From: Alphaproteobacteria bacterium
GTDB taxonomy: Bacteria; Pseudomonadota; Alphaproteobacteria; JANQMY01
Length of the DNA stretch: 64,000 bases
Assembly: GCA_028289425.1 (NCBI GenBank)
Contig: JANQPL010000017.1
Span: 496,001 to 560,000, forward strand
Direction of reading: 5' to 3'
Shown: piece after piece, positions 50,045 through 58,366 of the stretch
Layout: each line of letters starts with the position of its first letter
Numbering within the stretch: position 1 is the first letter of the stretch
The notes under the pieces: model-generated
The model's input: the letters and a program-made list of their open reading frames with translations, nothing else
Databases searched by the model: none
What the model was told of the DNA's origin: nothing
Translations under genes and position numbers: made by a program

Positions 50045-50083
50045 AATGGCGCGATTGGTTATAGGCTTGGCACCCTGAGCAAG
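50045..50083 (-). promoter_or_regulatory. Tandem GCCAA operator (AraC-type site 5)
   Basis: On the minus strand, CTTGC-N5-GTGCCAAGCCTATAAC followed by GCGCCATT, with the boxes 21 bp apart. It ends 74 bp before the second molybdenum enzyme operon, in reverse orientation to it, as at site 3. Confidence 0.75.
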
Positions 50084-50157
50084 AGCCGGACACTGCGATC
50101 GCGCGCTAGATTCTTTGCTGCTCACAAAACCCAAAAAGTAGTCAGAGGATCGGCGCG

Positions 50158-50616
50158 TTGGTCACATTCACCCTAAACGGCAAACAGGTTTCGTTCGACG
50201 GCGATCAAGAGATGCCGTTGCTTTGGTACATCCGCGATGAAGCCGAGCTAACCGGCACCAAATTCGGCTGCGGTGTTGCTGCGTGTGGTGCCTGTACGGT
50301 GCATGCAGATGGGGTGCCGATCAGATCCTGTTCGACACCTGTGGCGGCGGTTGAAGGACAAGCGATCAAAACGATTGAGGGACTGTCAACTGCGTCCGAG
50401 AAAGCGGTTCAGAGCGCCTGGCGGGAGTTGGAGGTTGCTCAATGCGGTTACTGCCAATCCGGCCAGATCATGTCTGCCGCCGCATTGCTCGCCGAAAACC
50501 CCGCACCGACCGATAGCGACATCAACGCAGCGATGGATGGCAATCTATGTCGGTGCGCCACCTATCACCGTATACGCGCAGCTATTCACGAAGCTGCCAA
50601 ACGGCAGACGGGGTGA
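50158..50616 (+). CDS. [2Fe-2S] subunit, isoquinoline-oxidoreductase type (second pair)
   Basis: A 152-residue two-cluster iron-sulphur subunit: CGVAACGAC and, later, QCGYCQSGQ with NLCRCATY. The start codon appears to be TTG at 50158, behind AGAGGATC; no ATG or GTG is suitably placed. It is paralogous to the subunit at 42435 and is followed 5 bp later by its molybdopterin subunit. Confidence 0.94.
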   Translation: MVTFTLNGKQVSFDGDQEMPLLWYIRDEAELTGTKFGCGVAACGACTVHADGVPIRSCSTPVAAVEGQAIKTIEGLSTASEKAVQSAWRELEVAQCGYCQSGQIMSAAALLAENPAPTDSDINAAMDGNLCRCATYHRIRAAIHEAAKRQTG

Positions 50617-50621
50617 AGACA

Positions 50622-52796
50622 ATGAACACCACGAATGACGTGACAGCTCAGAATCGCAGGACGTTCCTTAAAGTCACCGGGCTTGGAACCGCCGGTTTCA
50701 TGATCGGAATGGGATTGGACGGCTTCAGCACCGCCGCAAGGCCTGCTGACGGCGGAGAAATTATCAAGTCTGTCTATAATCCGTTTGTTCGCGTGTCTTC
50801 CGACGGCACAGTGACCGTTGTGGTGAACAAACTCGATATGGGGCAGGGGATCGTTACGGGCTTTGCAACCATCGTGGCCGAGGAGATGGATGCCAATTGG
50901 GGGCAGATGGATTGGGAATTCGCGCCCGCAGATGTTGAAACCTACAAGGATTCGACAGGCGTTCAGGCGACGGGTGGTTCGCGCTCGATCCGATTGGAAT
51001 GGGATCGGTTGCGTCAAATGGCGGCCAGCGCGAGATACATGCTGGTGCAAGCGGCAGCGGAGGCGTGGGCCGTCCCCGCATCAGAGATTTCAGTATCGGA
51101 CGGCGAACTGTCTCATCCCTCCGGCAAAAAGGGGCGTTTCGGCGACTTTGCGGTCGCGGCATCAAAGATCGAGCCGCCGGCGCAGCCTATGCTCAAGAAA
51201 CTTGCGGACTACAAACTGATCGGTACGCGGCTGAAGCGTCTGGATACGGATGAAAAGACGGACGGGACAGCCACGTACACCATCGATGTGGCGCTGCCGG
51301 GCATGCTGCATGCCGCCATTGCCCATTCGCCGAAGTTCGGCGGCAAAGTGATGTCATTCGATGATAGCGCCGCCCGAAAGATCTCTGGTGTTGAAGATGT
51401 GGTCCAGATCGCGTCCGGCGTGGCCGTTGTTGCAGACAGATATTATGTGGCGAGGAAGGCTGTCGAGGCGCTCGAGATCGAATGGGATTTCAGTGAGGCA
51501 GAAACGCGCAGTACCGATCAGATGTTCGCCGACTTCAGGGTGATGACGAACGGACCGGGTACCGTCGCGCGCAATGATGGCAACGTGGATGCGGCTTTTG
51601 CGCAAGCCGCCAAAATTGTCGAAGCGGAATACGAGTTGCCCTTCCTGGCGCACGCAGCCCTCGAGCCGATGAATGCGATCGTCGATCTGCGTGAAGACGA
51701 GTGCCACATCTGGACCGGCTCGCAAGCGCCCCAAGGGGATCAGCTGTACACCGCTCAAATTGTGGGTTTGCCCCTGGAGAAAGTGCATGTGCATACATTG
51801 TACGCAGGCGGAAGTTTCGGGCGGCGTGTCACCATCACCGGCGACTACAACAAAGATGCCGCCATGGTGGCGAAGGCGATTGGCGGCCGTGCGCCCGTAA
51901 AGCTGCAATGGGCCCGCGAAAACGACATGAAGGGCGGTAAATACCGCTCGATGACCTATGTCAAAATGCGTGGTGGGCTTGATCAGAATGGCAATATGAT
52001 CGCGTGGCACACGGTGCTTGTGACGCCCGCCTATGCAAAGGGCACGCCCTTCGAAAGCCGCTTCATTCATGACGGGATCGATCATCCGACGGTGGAGGGC
52101 GCGGACATCAACCCCTACGAAGTGCCGAACCTAAAGCTTGAAACGCACGATCCGGAAATGGGCGTGACCATGTCTCATTGGCGGTCGGTGGGTCACAGCC
52201 AGAATGGTTTCACCATGGAGGTCTTCATGGATGAAATGGCACTTGCCGCGGGGCAAGATCCTGTCGCGTTTCGGCGACGGCTTCTTGCCGACCACCCCCG
52301 CCATCTAGCCGTTTTGGACATAGCGGTGACGGAAGCGGGACCGGCGCCAACCGGCAAAGGCAAAGGGCGCGGCGTTGCGATGCATGAGTCGTTTCATTCC
52401 TATGTCGCCGAGGTCGCAGACGTGACGTTGAAGGATGACGGCAGCTATTCCGTCGACAAAGTCGTGTGCGCGGTCGATTGCGGCTTGGCGATCAATCCGG
52501 ACAACGTGATCGCGCAGATGGAAGGCTCTATCGCCATGGGACTCGGTGCTGCCATGCGCGAAGAGATCACTCTAACCGACGGCGAAGTCGATCAGTCCAA
52601 CTTCTACGACTATTTCCCCATGCGGATGAGTGACGTGCCGGATATTCAGGTTCACATCATTCCGTCTGCGGAAGCACCCACCGGCGTGGGTGAACCGGGT
52701 CTGCCGCCCATCGCACCGGCGGTGGTCAATGCCCTGCGCGCAGCCGGTGCTAAACCGATCCGGAAGTTACCGATTGGCGACCGTGTTGAGGTGTGA
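50622..52796 (+). CDS. Molybdopterin-binding subunit, isoquinoline-oxidoreductase type (second pair)
   Basis: A 724-residue xanthine-oxidase-family large subunit. The Tat signal is NRRTFLKVTGLGTAG near residue 14. GGSFGRR is the molybdopterin contact and GEPGLPPIAPA the C-terminal motif. It is clearly a paralogue of the protein at 40194 but differs through the middle third (residues ~330-480), so its substrate is probably different. ATG 50622 gives the signal peptide and overlaps no upstream coding sequence by more than a few bases. Confidence 0.93.
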   Translation: MNTTNDVTAQNRRTFLKVTGLGTAGFMIGMGLDGFSTAARPADGGEIIKSVYNPFVRVSSDGTVTVVVNKLDMGQGIVTGFATIVAEEMDANWGQMDWEFAPADVETYKDSTGVQATGGSRSIRLEWDRLRQMAASARYMLVQAAAEAWAVPASEISVSDGELSHPSGKKGRFGDFAVAASKIEPPAQPMLKKLADYKLIGTRLKRLDTDEKTDGTATYTIDVALPGMLHAAIAHSPKFGGKVMSFDDSAARKISGVEDVVQIASGVAVVADRYYVARKAVEALEIEWDFSEAETRSTDQMFADFRVMTNGPGTVARNDGNVDAAFAQAAKIVEAEYELPFLAHAALEPMNAIVDLREDECHIWTGSQAPQGDQLYTAQIVGLPLEKVHVHTLYAGGSFGRRVTITGDYNKDAAMVAKAIGGRAPVKLQWARENDMKGGKYRSMTYVKMRGGLDQNGNMIAWHTVLVTPAYAKGTPFESRFIHDGIDHPTVEGADINPYEVPNLKLETHDPEMGVTMSHWRSVGHSQNGFTMEVFMDEMALAAGQDPVAFRRRLLADHPRHLAVLDIAVTEAGPAPTGKGKGRGVAMHESFHSYVAEVADVTLKDDGSYSVDKVVCAVDCGLAINPDNVIAQMEGSIAMGLGAAMREEITLTDGEVDQSNFYDYFPMRMSDVPDIQVHIIPSAEAPTGVGEPGLPPIAPAVVNALRAAGAKPIRKLPIGDRVEV

Positions 52797-52851
52797 TGAC
52801 ACGCCGAACCTCTGCGCAGAGGAAGGGATGTATGGGTGTAGTGGCGGGACG

Positions 52852-53907
52852 ATGAAGAACGGGCGATGGAAGTCGATCAGATGGTGGGTGGCTATTCTGG
52901 TCGGCGCGGGGGTGATTGGGTCAGGTGGCGTAACGGCGGAAGATGCGCCGAATTCTGATTTTCGGCGGCTTCCGGCACCGACCACAATCACCCCTGAAGC
53001 GCAGGCCGTTTTGGACGCGCCCTACGACATTCAGTTCGCCACCACCATCCCGCACAGCGTTGCGGAATGGAAAGCACTTCAATCCCGGCAAGATGCGCAG
53101 ATGGCATCGAGAGCGGAAGGATTGGCCGCATCACTCCCGCTTACAGTCGAAGAAACAAAAATTGGCGGCGTTACCGTTCGCATCGTCACACCAAATGCTC
53201 TGGAAGAAACCAAGGCGTCGAAAGCTTTGTTAAACGTTCATGGTGGTGCCTACGCATTCAATGCCGGAATGGCCGGATTGGCGAGCCCACTACTCGTGGC
53301 AAGCCACGGCGGCTATCGCGTATATGCAGTCGACTATCGCATGCCGCCGGATCATCCGTTTCCCGCGGCCCTCGAAGATACCGTTGCAGTGTACACAGAG
53401 CTTCTGGAAACGTATCGCCCATCGGACATTGCCATATATGGAACGTCCGCCGGAGGTGGATTGGCCGCCGCAACAACGCTTGCGATCCGTGATCGTGGAT
53501 TGCCGTTGCCGGCAGCAATTGCCATGAACACGCCATGGTCCGATCTGACAAAAAGTGGCGACAGCTACGTCACGTTGGAAGGGCTGGATCCGGCACTGAT
53601 CACCTATGACGGTGTTTTAGGTGCGGCCGCCATGATGTATGCGGGCGGGGAAGATATGAAGAACCCGCTTATCTCCCCTATCTACGCCGACTATACAAAA
53701 GGATTTCCCCCCTCGATCTTGATTACCGGCACGCGAGATCTTTTCTTAAGTAACACGGTGCGACTTCATCGTGAGCTCAGAGACGCCGGCGCTGAGACCG
53801 AACTGCTTGTGTTTGAAGGCATGTGGCACGGCTTTTTCGGCGTCCCAGAAATGTATGTAGCCGTGGATGATTTCGTGGCGTTTTTCGACAAGCATCTAGT
53901 CGAGTAA
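52852..53907 (+). CDS. Exported alpha/beta hydrolase, hormone-sensitive-lipase family
   Basis: A secreted esterase of 351 residues. The N-terminus MKNGRWKSIRWWVAILVGAG is a signal peptide (cleavage near TAEDA), unusual for HSL enzymes, which are mostly cytoplasmic. The oxyanion motif is HGGA, the nucleophile elbow GTSAGGG, then an Asp in TGTRDLFL and the His in MWHGFFG. An earlier ATG at 52828 has a ribosome site touching the start codon, so 52852 is chosen. It follows a periplasmic molybdenum enzyme, so both may process a substrate outside the cytoplasm. Confidence 0.87.
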   Translation: MKNGRWKSIRWWVAILVGAGVIGSGGVTAEDAPNSDFRRLPAPTTITPEAQAVLDAPYDIQFATTIPHSVAEWKALQSRQDAQMASRAEGLAASLPLTVEETKIGGVTVRIVTPNALEETKASKALLNVHGGAYAFNAGMAGLASPLLVASHGGYRVYAVDYRMPPDHPFPAALEDTVAVYTELLETYRPSDIAIYGTSAGGGLAAATTLAIRDRGLPLPAAIAMNTPWSDLTKSGDSYVTLEGLDPALITYDGVLGAAAMMYAGGEDMKNPLISPIYADYTKGFPPSILITGTRDLFLSNTVRLHRELRDAGAETELLVFEGMWHGFFGVPEMYVAVDDFVAFFDKHLVE

Positions 53908-53930
53908 CAGCGAAAGGATCGAGGCGTTTA

Positions 53931-54872
53931 TTACCCGGCCGTGGCAATACTTCTTTTGGCGTCCTGGTACTCCGCGATGATCCGATCGCACAGGTCCGCC
54001 GCCGATTCGACTGCCTTGATCATGCCGATGCCTTGGCCGGCGGACTTGATCTTGGAATAGCGCGCTTTGGCGGCCGTTGCTTTCACGGTTGTGCCGGGTT
54101 TCATGGCCAACAACGCGTCCGGGTCGATGCCTTCTTCGATAAGCGTGGGGCGTACCCAGTTTTGGGGCGCGCCGCTGAGTGCGGTGGTAAACAAAATGTC
54201 TTTTGCCGAACAGCCGATCATCATTTGCTGGGTGTAATCATCCGAAAGGCTTTCCTTGGTCGCGATGAAGCGCGTGCCGATATAGGCAAGGCTGGCCCCC
54301 ATGGCTTCGGCCGCAAAGACATCGCGCCCGGTGCTCATGCCGCCGGCAAGAATGATGGGCTTGTCGGTCACGTCTCGGATTTCATTGAGTAAAGCGAAGG
54401 GATTGATGGTGCCGGTCTTTCCGCCTGCACCGCTTGCCACCGCAATGAGTGCATCGGCGCCCGCCTCCGCCGCTTTTTCCGCATGTCGGGCCGACGCCAC
54501 ATCATGAAACACCAGACCCCCATAGTCGTGGATTCGGCTGAACACATCCTTGGGCGCCCCCTTGGAGGTGAGGATGATGGGGATCTTGCGTTCAATACAC
54601 AGAGCGAGATCGCCCTCCAGCCGTTCATTTGTACCGTGAACAACCAAATTGACCGCCCACGGCCCAGGGTTTTCCAGCTCCGCAAGGCCCGCTGCCATCT
54701 CGTCGAGCCATTGGACGAAGCCCTCTCTGGTTCGCGTGGAGTGGGCGGGGAATCCGCCCATTACGCCGCGGGAACAAGCGGCCAAGGTGAGAGCGGGGTT
54801 GGACACAAGGAACATAGGCGCCACACAAAGGGGCGCTTTCATGCTTCCGCCAAATGTGAAGTCGACACTCAT
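53931..54872 (-). CDS. NAD(P)H-dependent flavin oxidoreductase, nitronate-monooxygenase family (paralogue)
   Basis: A 313-residue paralogue of the product of 37165: starts MSVDFTFGGSMKAPLCVAP against MTDFTFGGTLKVPLIAAP, and the glycine-rich segments agree almost throughout. The phosphate-binding region is LAGGMSTGRDVF. It is alone on the minus strand between an esterase and a MaoC operon. Having two copies of this enzyme near two copies of the paired crotonase suggests a duplicated pathway step. Confidence 0.9.
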   Translation of the reverse strand: MSVDFTFGGSMKAPLCVAPMFLVSNPALTLAACSRGVMGGFPAHSTRTREGFVQWLDEMAAGLAELENPGPWAVNLVVHGTNERLEGDLALCIERKIPIILTSKGAPKDVFSRIHDYGGLVFHDVASARHAEKAAEAGADALIAVASGAGGKTGTINPFALLNEIRDVTDKPIILAGGMSTGRDVFAAEAMGASLAYIGTRFIATKESLSDDYTQQMMIGCSAKDILFTTALSGAPQNWVRPTLIEEGIDPDALLAMKPGTTVKATAAKARYSKIKSAGQGIGMIKAVESAADLCDRIIAEYQDAKRSIATAG

Positions 54873-55044
54873 GGATATCTTTACTCTGATATTCGCATCT
54901 CACGTGACAGTGCCATTTTCCGCCCCTCTTGTAGAGGTTGCCGAATTTTCTAACGCATATGTGATCTTGTCGGGTGTTCGCTCCAGAGGCCGTTTTGAGA
55001 TGCAATAATCGCGGCGATCACTCAACTTTTTTGGGAGTCAATCA

Positions 55045-55569
55045 ATGGCCATTGATGTCAATGAGCTGAAGGCCAGCGCCACCTATCGGCCGCGGGGAAG
55101 GCTTTACGAAGAGTTTGACGTGGGGGAGACGATCTACCATCACTGGGGGCGGACGATTACGGAATCTGACACTATCGAGTTCACCCATCTCACCTTGTCC
55201 TACAACCCGCTTTATTTCAATCGGGAGTATGCCAAGGCGCTCGGCCATCCGGACATCGTTGTCAATCCGCAACTCGTCTTCAATGTGATCCTTGGACTGA
55301 CGGTTGAGGATTGTTCGGAAGGCATCGCCGGCCCGTTTTTGGGCGTCTACGAACTGACCTATCATCAGCCGGTTTACCCTGGCGATACGCTCACGGCGCA
55401 GTCTGTCACGCTGGAAAAACGCCTTTCCGAAAAAGATCCCAACAAAGGCATCGTCACTTGGCATTCGGAGGGGTTCAATCAGAAGGGCGAGCGGGTGCTC
55501 GACTTTAAGCGCAGCAATCTTTCCGACTTCAAGGCAGCCAAGCGCATGCGCGAAGGAGGGGACCGATGA
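55045..55569 (+). CDS. MaoC-like hotdog-fold protein (first half of a pair)
   Basis: A 174-residue hotdog-fold protein of the MaoC/hydratase-2 type. The catalytic block that normally reads GDxNPLH is LSYNPLYFN here, so the Asp and His of R-specific hydratases are replaced. It is therefore likely to be the non-catalytic or complementary half of a two-subunit enzyme with the next gene, which overlaps by 4 bp (ATGA). It would be the split form of a double-hotdog hydratase such as mesaconyl-CoA hydratase. Confidence 0.87.
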   Translation: MAIDVNELKASATYRPRGRLYEEFDVGETIYHHWGRTITESDTIEFTHLTLSYNPLYFNREYAKALGHPDIVVNPQLVFNVILGLTVEDCSEGIAGPFLGVYELTYHQPVYPGDTLTAQSVTLEKRLSEKDPNKGIVTWHSEGFNQKGERVLDFKRSNLSDFKAAKRMREGGDR

Positions 55570-56048
55570 GCAAACTCGCAAACCTCACCAGCAGCGATAC
55601 CTATTTCGAAGATTTCGAAGTGGGACAAACGATCCGGCACGCGCGCGGCAAGACAATCACCAATCTTGAGAACGTGAATTTCACCAATATGGTGATGAAC
55701 ACGGCGCAAGGACACTTCAACGAACACATGATGTCCAAAACGCCGCTGGGGTCCGTCATTTCCTATGGCGGCGTGAACTTTTCCATCGTCTTGGGCCTTG
55801 CTTCTCAGGACACCATCGAAAATGCGCTTGCCGAAATTGGCCTTGATCAAATTCGTCTGGCGTTCCCTGTCGTGCACGGCGACACGCTGTTTGCCTATAG
55901 CCGCGTGTTGGAAAAGCGGGACGCGGACCGGGAAGATGCGGGCATCGTGGTGTTTCAGCATTGGGGGCTCAACCAAGATGACAAATTGGTGGCCGAACTT
56001 CAGCGCACGGCGTTGATCAAGCGTAGAAGCCACTGGGCAGATAAGTAG
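55566..56048 (+). CDS. MaoC-like hotdog-fold protein (second half of a pair)
   Basis: A 160-residue partner of the preceding gene. NTAQGHFNEHM keeps the histidine of the catalytic block, and YGGVNFSIVLGLASQDTIEN recalls the mesaconyl-CoA hydratase family, where two such domains are fused in about 340 residues. Together with 55045 it makes up that length. The substrate is probably a branched dicarboxylic or enoyl-CoA. Confidence 0.88.
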   Translation: MSKLANLTSSDTYFEDFEVGQTIRHARGKTITNLENVNFTNMVMNTAQGHFNEHMMSKTPLGSVISYGGVNFSIVLGLASQDTIENALAEIGLDQIRLAFPVVHGDTLFAYSRVLEKRDADREDAGIVVFQHWGLNQDDKLVAELQRTALIKRRSHWADK

Positions 56049-56059
56049 GAAAAAGACAA

Positions 56060-56977
56060 ATGGCGAAATCGAATAAACCCATGCGCCTGCGGCGTTCTCA
56101 ATTAGCCGTGCCGGGTGTGAGTGAAAAAATGTTGACCAAAGCCGCTGCATCAAATGCGGATCACGTCTTTTGCGACCTTGAGGACGCCGTTGCTCCTTCC
56201 GCCAAAGCGGGGGCACGACAAACCATTATCGAAGCGCTTAATCAGCTCGATTGGGGCAAGACGGTGCGCTGTGTCCGCGTCAACGACACGACCACCCAAT
56301 GGTGCCACAAGGACATCATTACTGTCGTGGAAGGCGCCGGCGAAAACCTGGATACGATCATGCTCGCGAAACCCTTTACCGTTTCCGACGTATTGTTCGT
56401 GGACAAACTGCTCGATCAGCTTGAGCAAGGCCTTGGACTTCAAAAGAAGATCGGCCTGGAAGTGCTCATCGAAGAAGTGGAGGCCATGCACAATGTGTGG
56501 GACATCGCCCATAGTTGCGAGCGGCTGGAGTGCTTGATCTTCGGTATGGGGGATTATGCAGCATCCCAGGGCATGAGCGTCAAAAACATCGGCGTTGCCG
56601 GAGGGTATCCCGGCGATGTGTTCCATCATCCGCGCTACCAGCTCACGATCGCAGCACGTGCGGCGGGGATCGATGCAGTGGACGGTCCCTTCGGCAATTT
56701 CAAAGACACCGAACGCTATGTCGAGGAATGCGGCAGGGCCCTGACCATCGGCATGGTGGGCAAATGGGCGATCCATCCCTCACAAATCGAGCCGGCGTTG
56801 GAAGTGTTCTCTCCAACTCAGAAGGAAGTGGATTTCGCGCGGGAGATTATCGACGTCTACCGTAAGGCGGAAGCCGAGGGTATCGGATCGGTCGGCCACA
56901 AGGGCACCATGGTGGATGCGGCGTCGGCACGATTTTTTCAGAACACGGTCGATCGTGCCGACCTGATCGGAATGTGA
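56060..56977 (+). CDS. HpcH/HpaI aldolase/CitE family CoA-ester lyase
   Basis: A 305-residue TIM-barrel lyase. CDLEDAVAPSAK holds metal-binding acids, GLEVLIEE and GPFGNFKD complete the site and GKWAIHPSQIEP is a family signature. It resembles malyl-CoA/beta-methylmalyl-CoA lyases that split a hydroxyacyl-CoA into glyoxylate and acetyl- or propionyl-CoA. Directly after two MaoC genes, it suggests hydration followed by C-C cleavage of a mesaconyl-type CoA. It starts behind AGGAAAA. Confidence 0.92.
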   Translation: MAKSNKPMRLRRSQLAVPGVSEKMLTKAAASNADHVFCDLEDAVAPSAKAGARQTIIEALNQLDWGKTVRCVRVNDTTTQWCHKDIITVVEGAGENLDTIMLAKPFTVSDVLFVDKLLDQLEQGLGLQKKIGLEVLIEEVEAMHNVWDIAHSCERLECLIFGMGDYAASQGMSVKNIGVAGGYPGDVFHHPRYQLTIAARAAGIDAVDGPFGNFKDTERYVEECGRALTIGMVGKWAIHPSQIEPALEVFSPTQKEVDFAREIIDVYRKAEAEGIGSVGHKGTMVDAASARFFQNTVDRADLIGM

Positions 56978-56985
56978 GGTGGCCC

Positions 56986-58176
56986 ATGTCTGAATCGCAC
57001 ACCGGATACCTCACTGAAGAACGCGTCATGATGCGGGATATGGCGCGCGACTTCGCCCACAATGAAGTGCTGCCGGTTGCCAACAAGCTTGATCCGGAAA
57101 AAGGCGACATTCCCCGCGACCTCATCGACAAGATGGGTGAGCTCGGGTTCTTCGGCATCTTGGTCCCCGAGGAATATGGCGGGCTGGGCCTTGGCTATTT
57201 CGAATATTGCATGGTGGCGGAAGAGCTTTCCCGCGCGTGGATGAGCGTGGGCTCGATCATTGCGCGGGGGAATGGCCACTACAGATCGATCCCGGCGTTT
57301 ACGGAGGAAGAGCGGCGCGAAAAGATCGCCCTGATGATCCAAGGGCGGTATCTGGGGTCTCTCGCCATGTCGGAACCCAATGTGGGGTCGGATGTGGCGT
57401 CCGTGTCTTGCCGCGCTGTCCGGGACGGCGACGACTGGGTCATCACCGGCAACAAATATTGGTGCACCTTTGCAGACGGCTCCAATGTGATCAATGTGGT
57501 GTGCCGCACCAGCAACGATCCCGACAAGCCGGCTTGGCAGGGGCTTACTGTCATTCCCGTCGAAAAGGAACCGGGTACTTTGCCCGAAGGGTGTTCCGGC
57601 AGTCCCATCCCCAAGATCGGCTACTTTGGTTGGAAGACCTACGAACTTTCCTTCGATGGGGTGCGGGTGCCGGCGGCTCTTGTGGGCGATAATGAAGGCA
57701 AGGCATTCAAATCGATTGCCAGCGGATTGGAAGGCGCGCGGGCCCACACGGCGGCACGCTCTATTGGCCTTGCGCAAGGCGCTTTGGAAGATGCAACAGC
57801 TTACGCCCATGAGCGGGTGCAGTTCGGGCAGCCGATTGCGAACTTTCAGGCCATCAGATTCAAACTCGCCACAATGGCCACAGAGATCGAAGCCGCGCGG
57901 CAGCTTATGTATTACGTGTGCCATGAGATTGATTCCGGTCGGCGCTGTGACAAGGAAGCATCCATGGTGAAGTATTTTGCGGCTGAGATGGCGGAACGCG
58001 TCACCAGCGAGGCATTACAGATCCTCGGCGGCGCGGGATACACCACGTTACATCCCGTTGAACGCTACTGGCGCGACGCGCGCTTGACGAAGATTTTCGA
58101 AGGTAGCTCGGAAATCCAACAACGCATCATCGCCGACTCGATTTTGGGCAAACCAACAGTTCCGGGTGCTAACTAG
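56986..58176 (+). CDS. Acyl-CoA dehydrogenase
   Basis: A 396-residue flavoprotein with the standard architecture. SEPNVGSDVAS binds FAD, and IFEGSSEIQQRI carries the usual catalytic glutamate, in contrast to the ACAD11-like enzyme at 20831. It is shorter than methylsuccinyl-CoA dehydrogenase (~550), so it is either a general or a specialised short-chain enzyme supplying the enoyl-CoA for the MaoC pair. ATG 56986 lies behind GAGGTGG; a GTG at 56974 overlaps the lyase stop. Confidence 0.93.
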   Translation: MSESHTGYLTEERVMMRDMARDFAHNEVLPVANKLDPEKGDIPRDLIDKMGELGFFGILVPEEYGGLGLGYFEYCMVAEELSRAWMSVGSIIARGNGHYRSIPAFTEEERREKIALMIQGRYLGSLAMSEPNVGSDVASVSCRAVRDGDDWVITGNKYWCTFADGSNVINVVCRTSNDPDKPAWQGLTVIPVEKEPGTLPEGCSGSPIPKIGYFGWKTYELSFDGVRVPAALVGDNEGKAFKSIASGLEGARAHTAARSIGLAQGALEDATAYAHERVQFGQPIANFQAIRFKLATMATEIEAARQLMYYVCHEIDSGRRCDKEASMVKYFAAEMAERVTSEALQILGGAGYTTLHPVERYWRDARLTKIFEGSSEIQQRIIADSILGKPTVPGAN

Positions 58177-58276
58177 AGCCGTTTTGGTTTTGATTGAAAC
58201 GCAAAACGGCTCCAAGCTTTTTTTGCGCGTTTCCGGACGGTGAACCGGTTTCCACTTCACCTGGAAACGCTTTGAG
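58176..58276. repeat. Nested palindromic intergenic element
   Basis: Two hairpins in tandem. The first has an 11-bp stem (58176-58186 with 58202-58212) followed by CAAGCTTTTTTT, and can end transcription of the acyl-CoA dehydrogenase unit. The second has outer arms GCGTTTCC/GGAAACGC (58227-58234, 58263-58270) enclosing GGTGAA/TTCACC. The layout resembles RIME-like dispersed elements of alphaproteobacteria. It begins on the last base of the dehydrogenase stop codon. Confidence 0.8.
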
Positions 58277-58366
58277 CACCTTCAAAGAGGTCCGTGTCCC
58301 TCCAACGATATGGACACTGCGTAAAAGGCCGGCATTCCCCCGATGCCGGCCTCGTTCTTCGCCCAG

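Noticed and set aside
56938-57924. 328-codon minus-strand frame over the acyl-CoA dehydrogenase
   Set aside because: Antisense to a gene with complete FAD and catalytic motifs.
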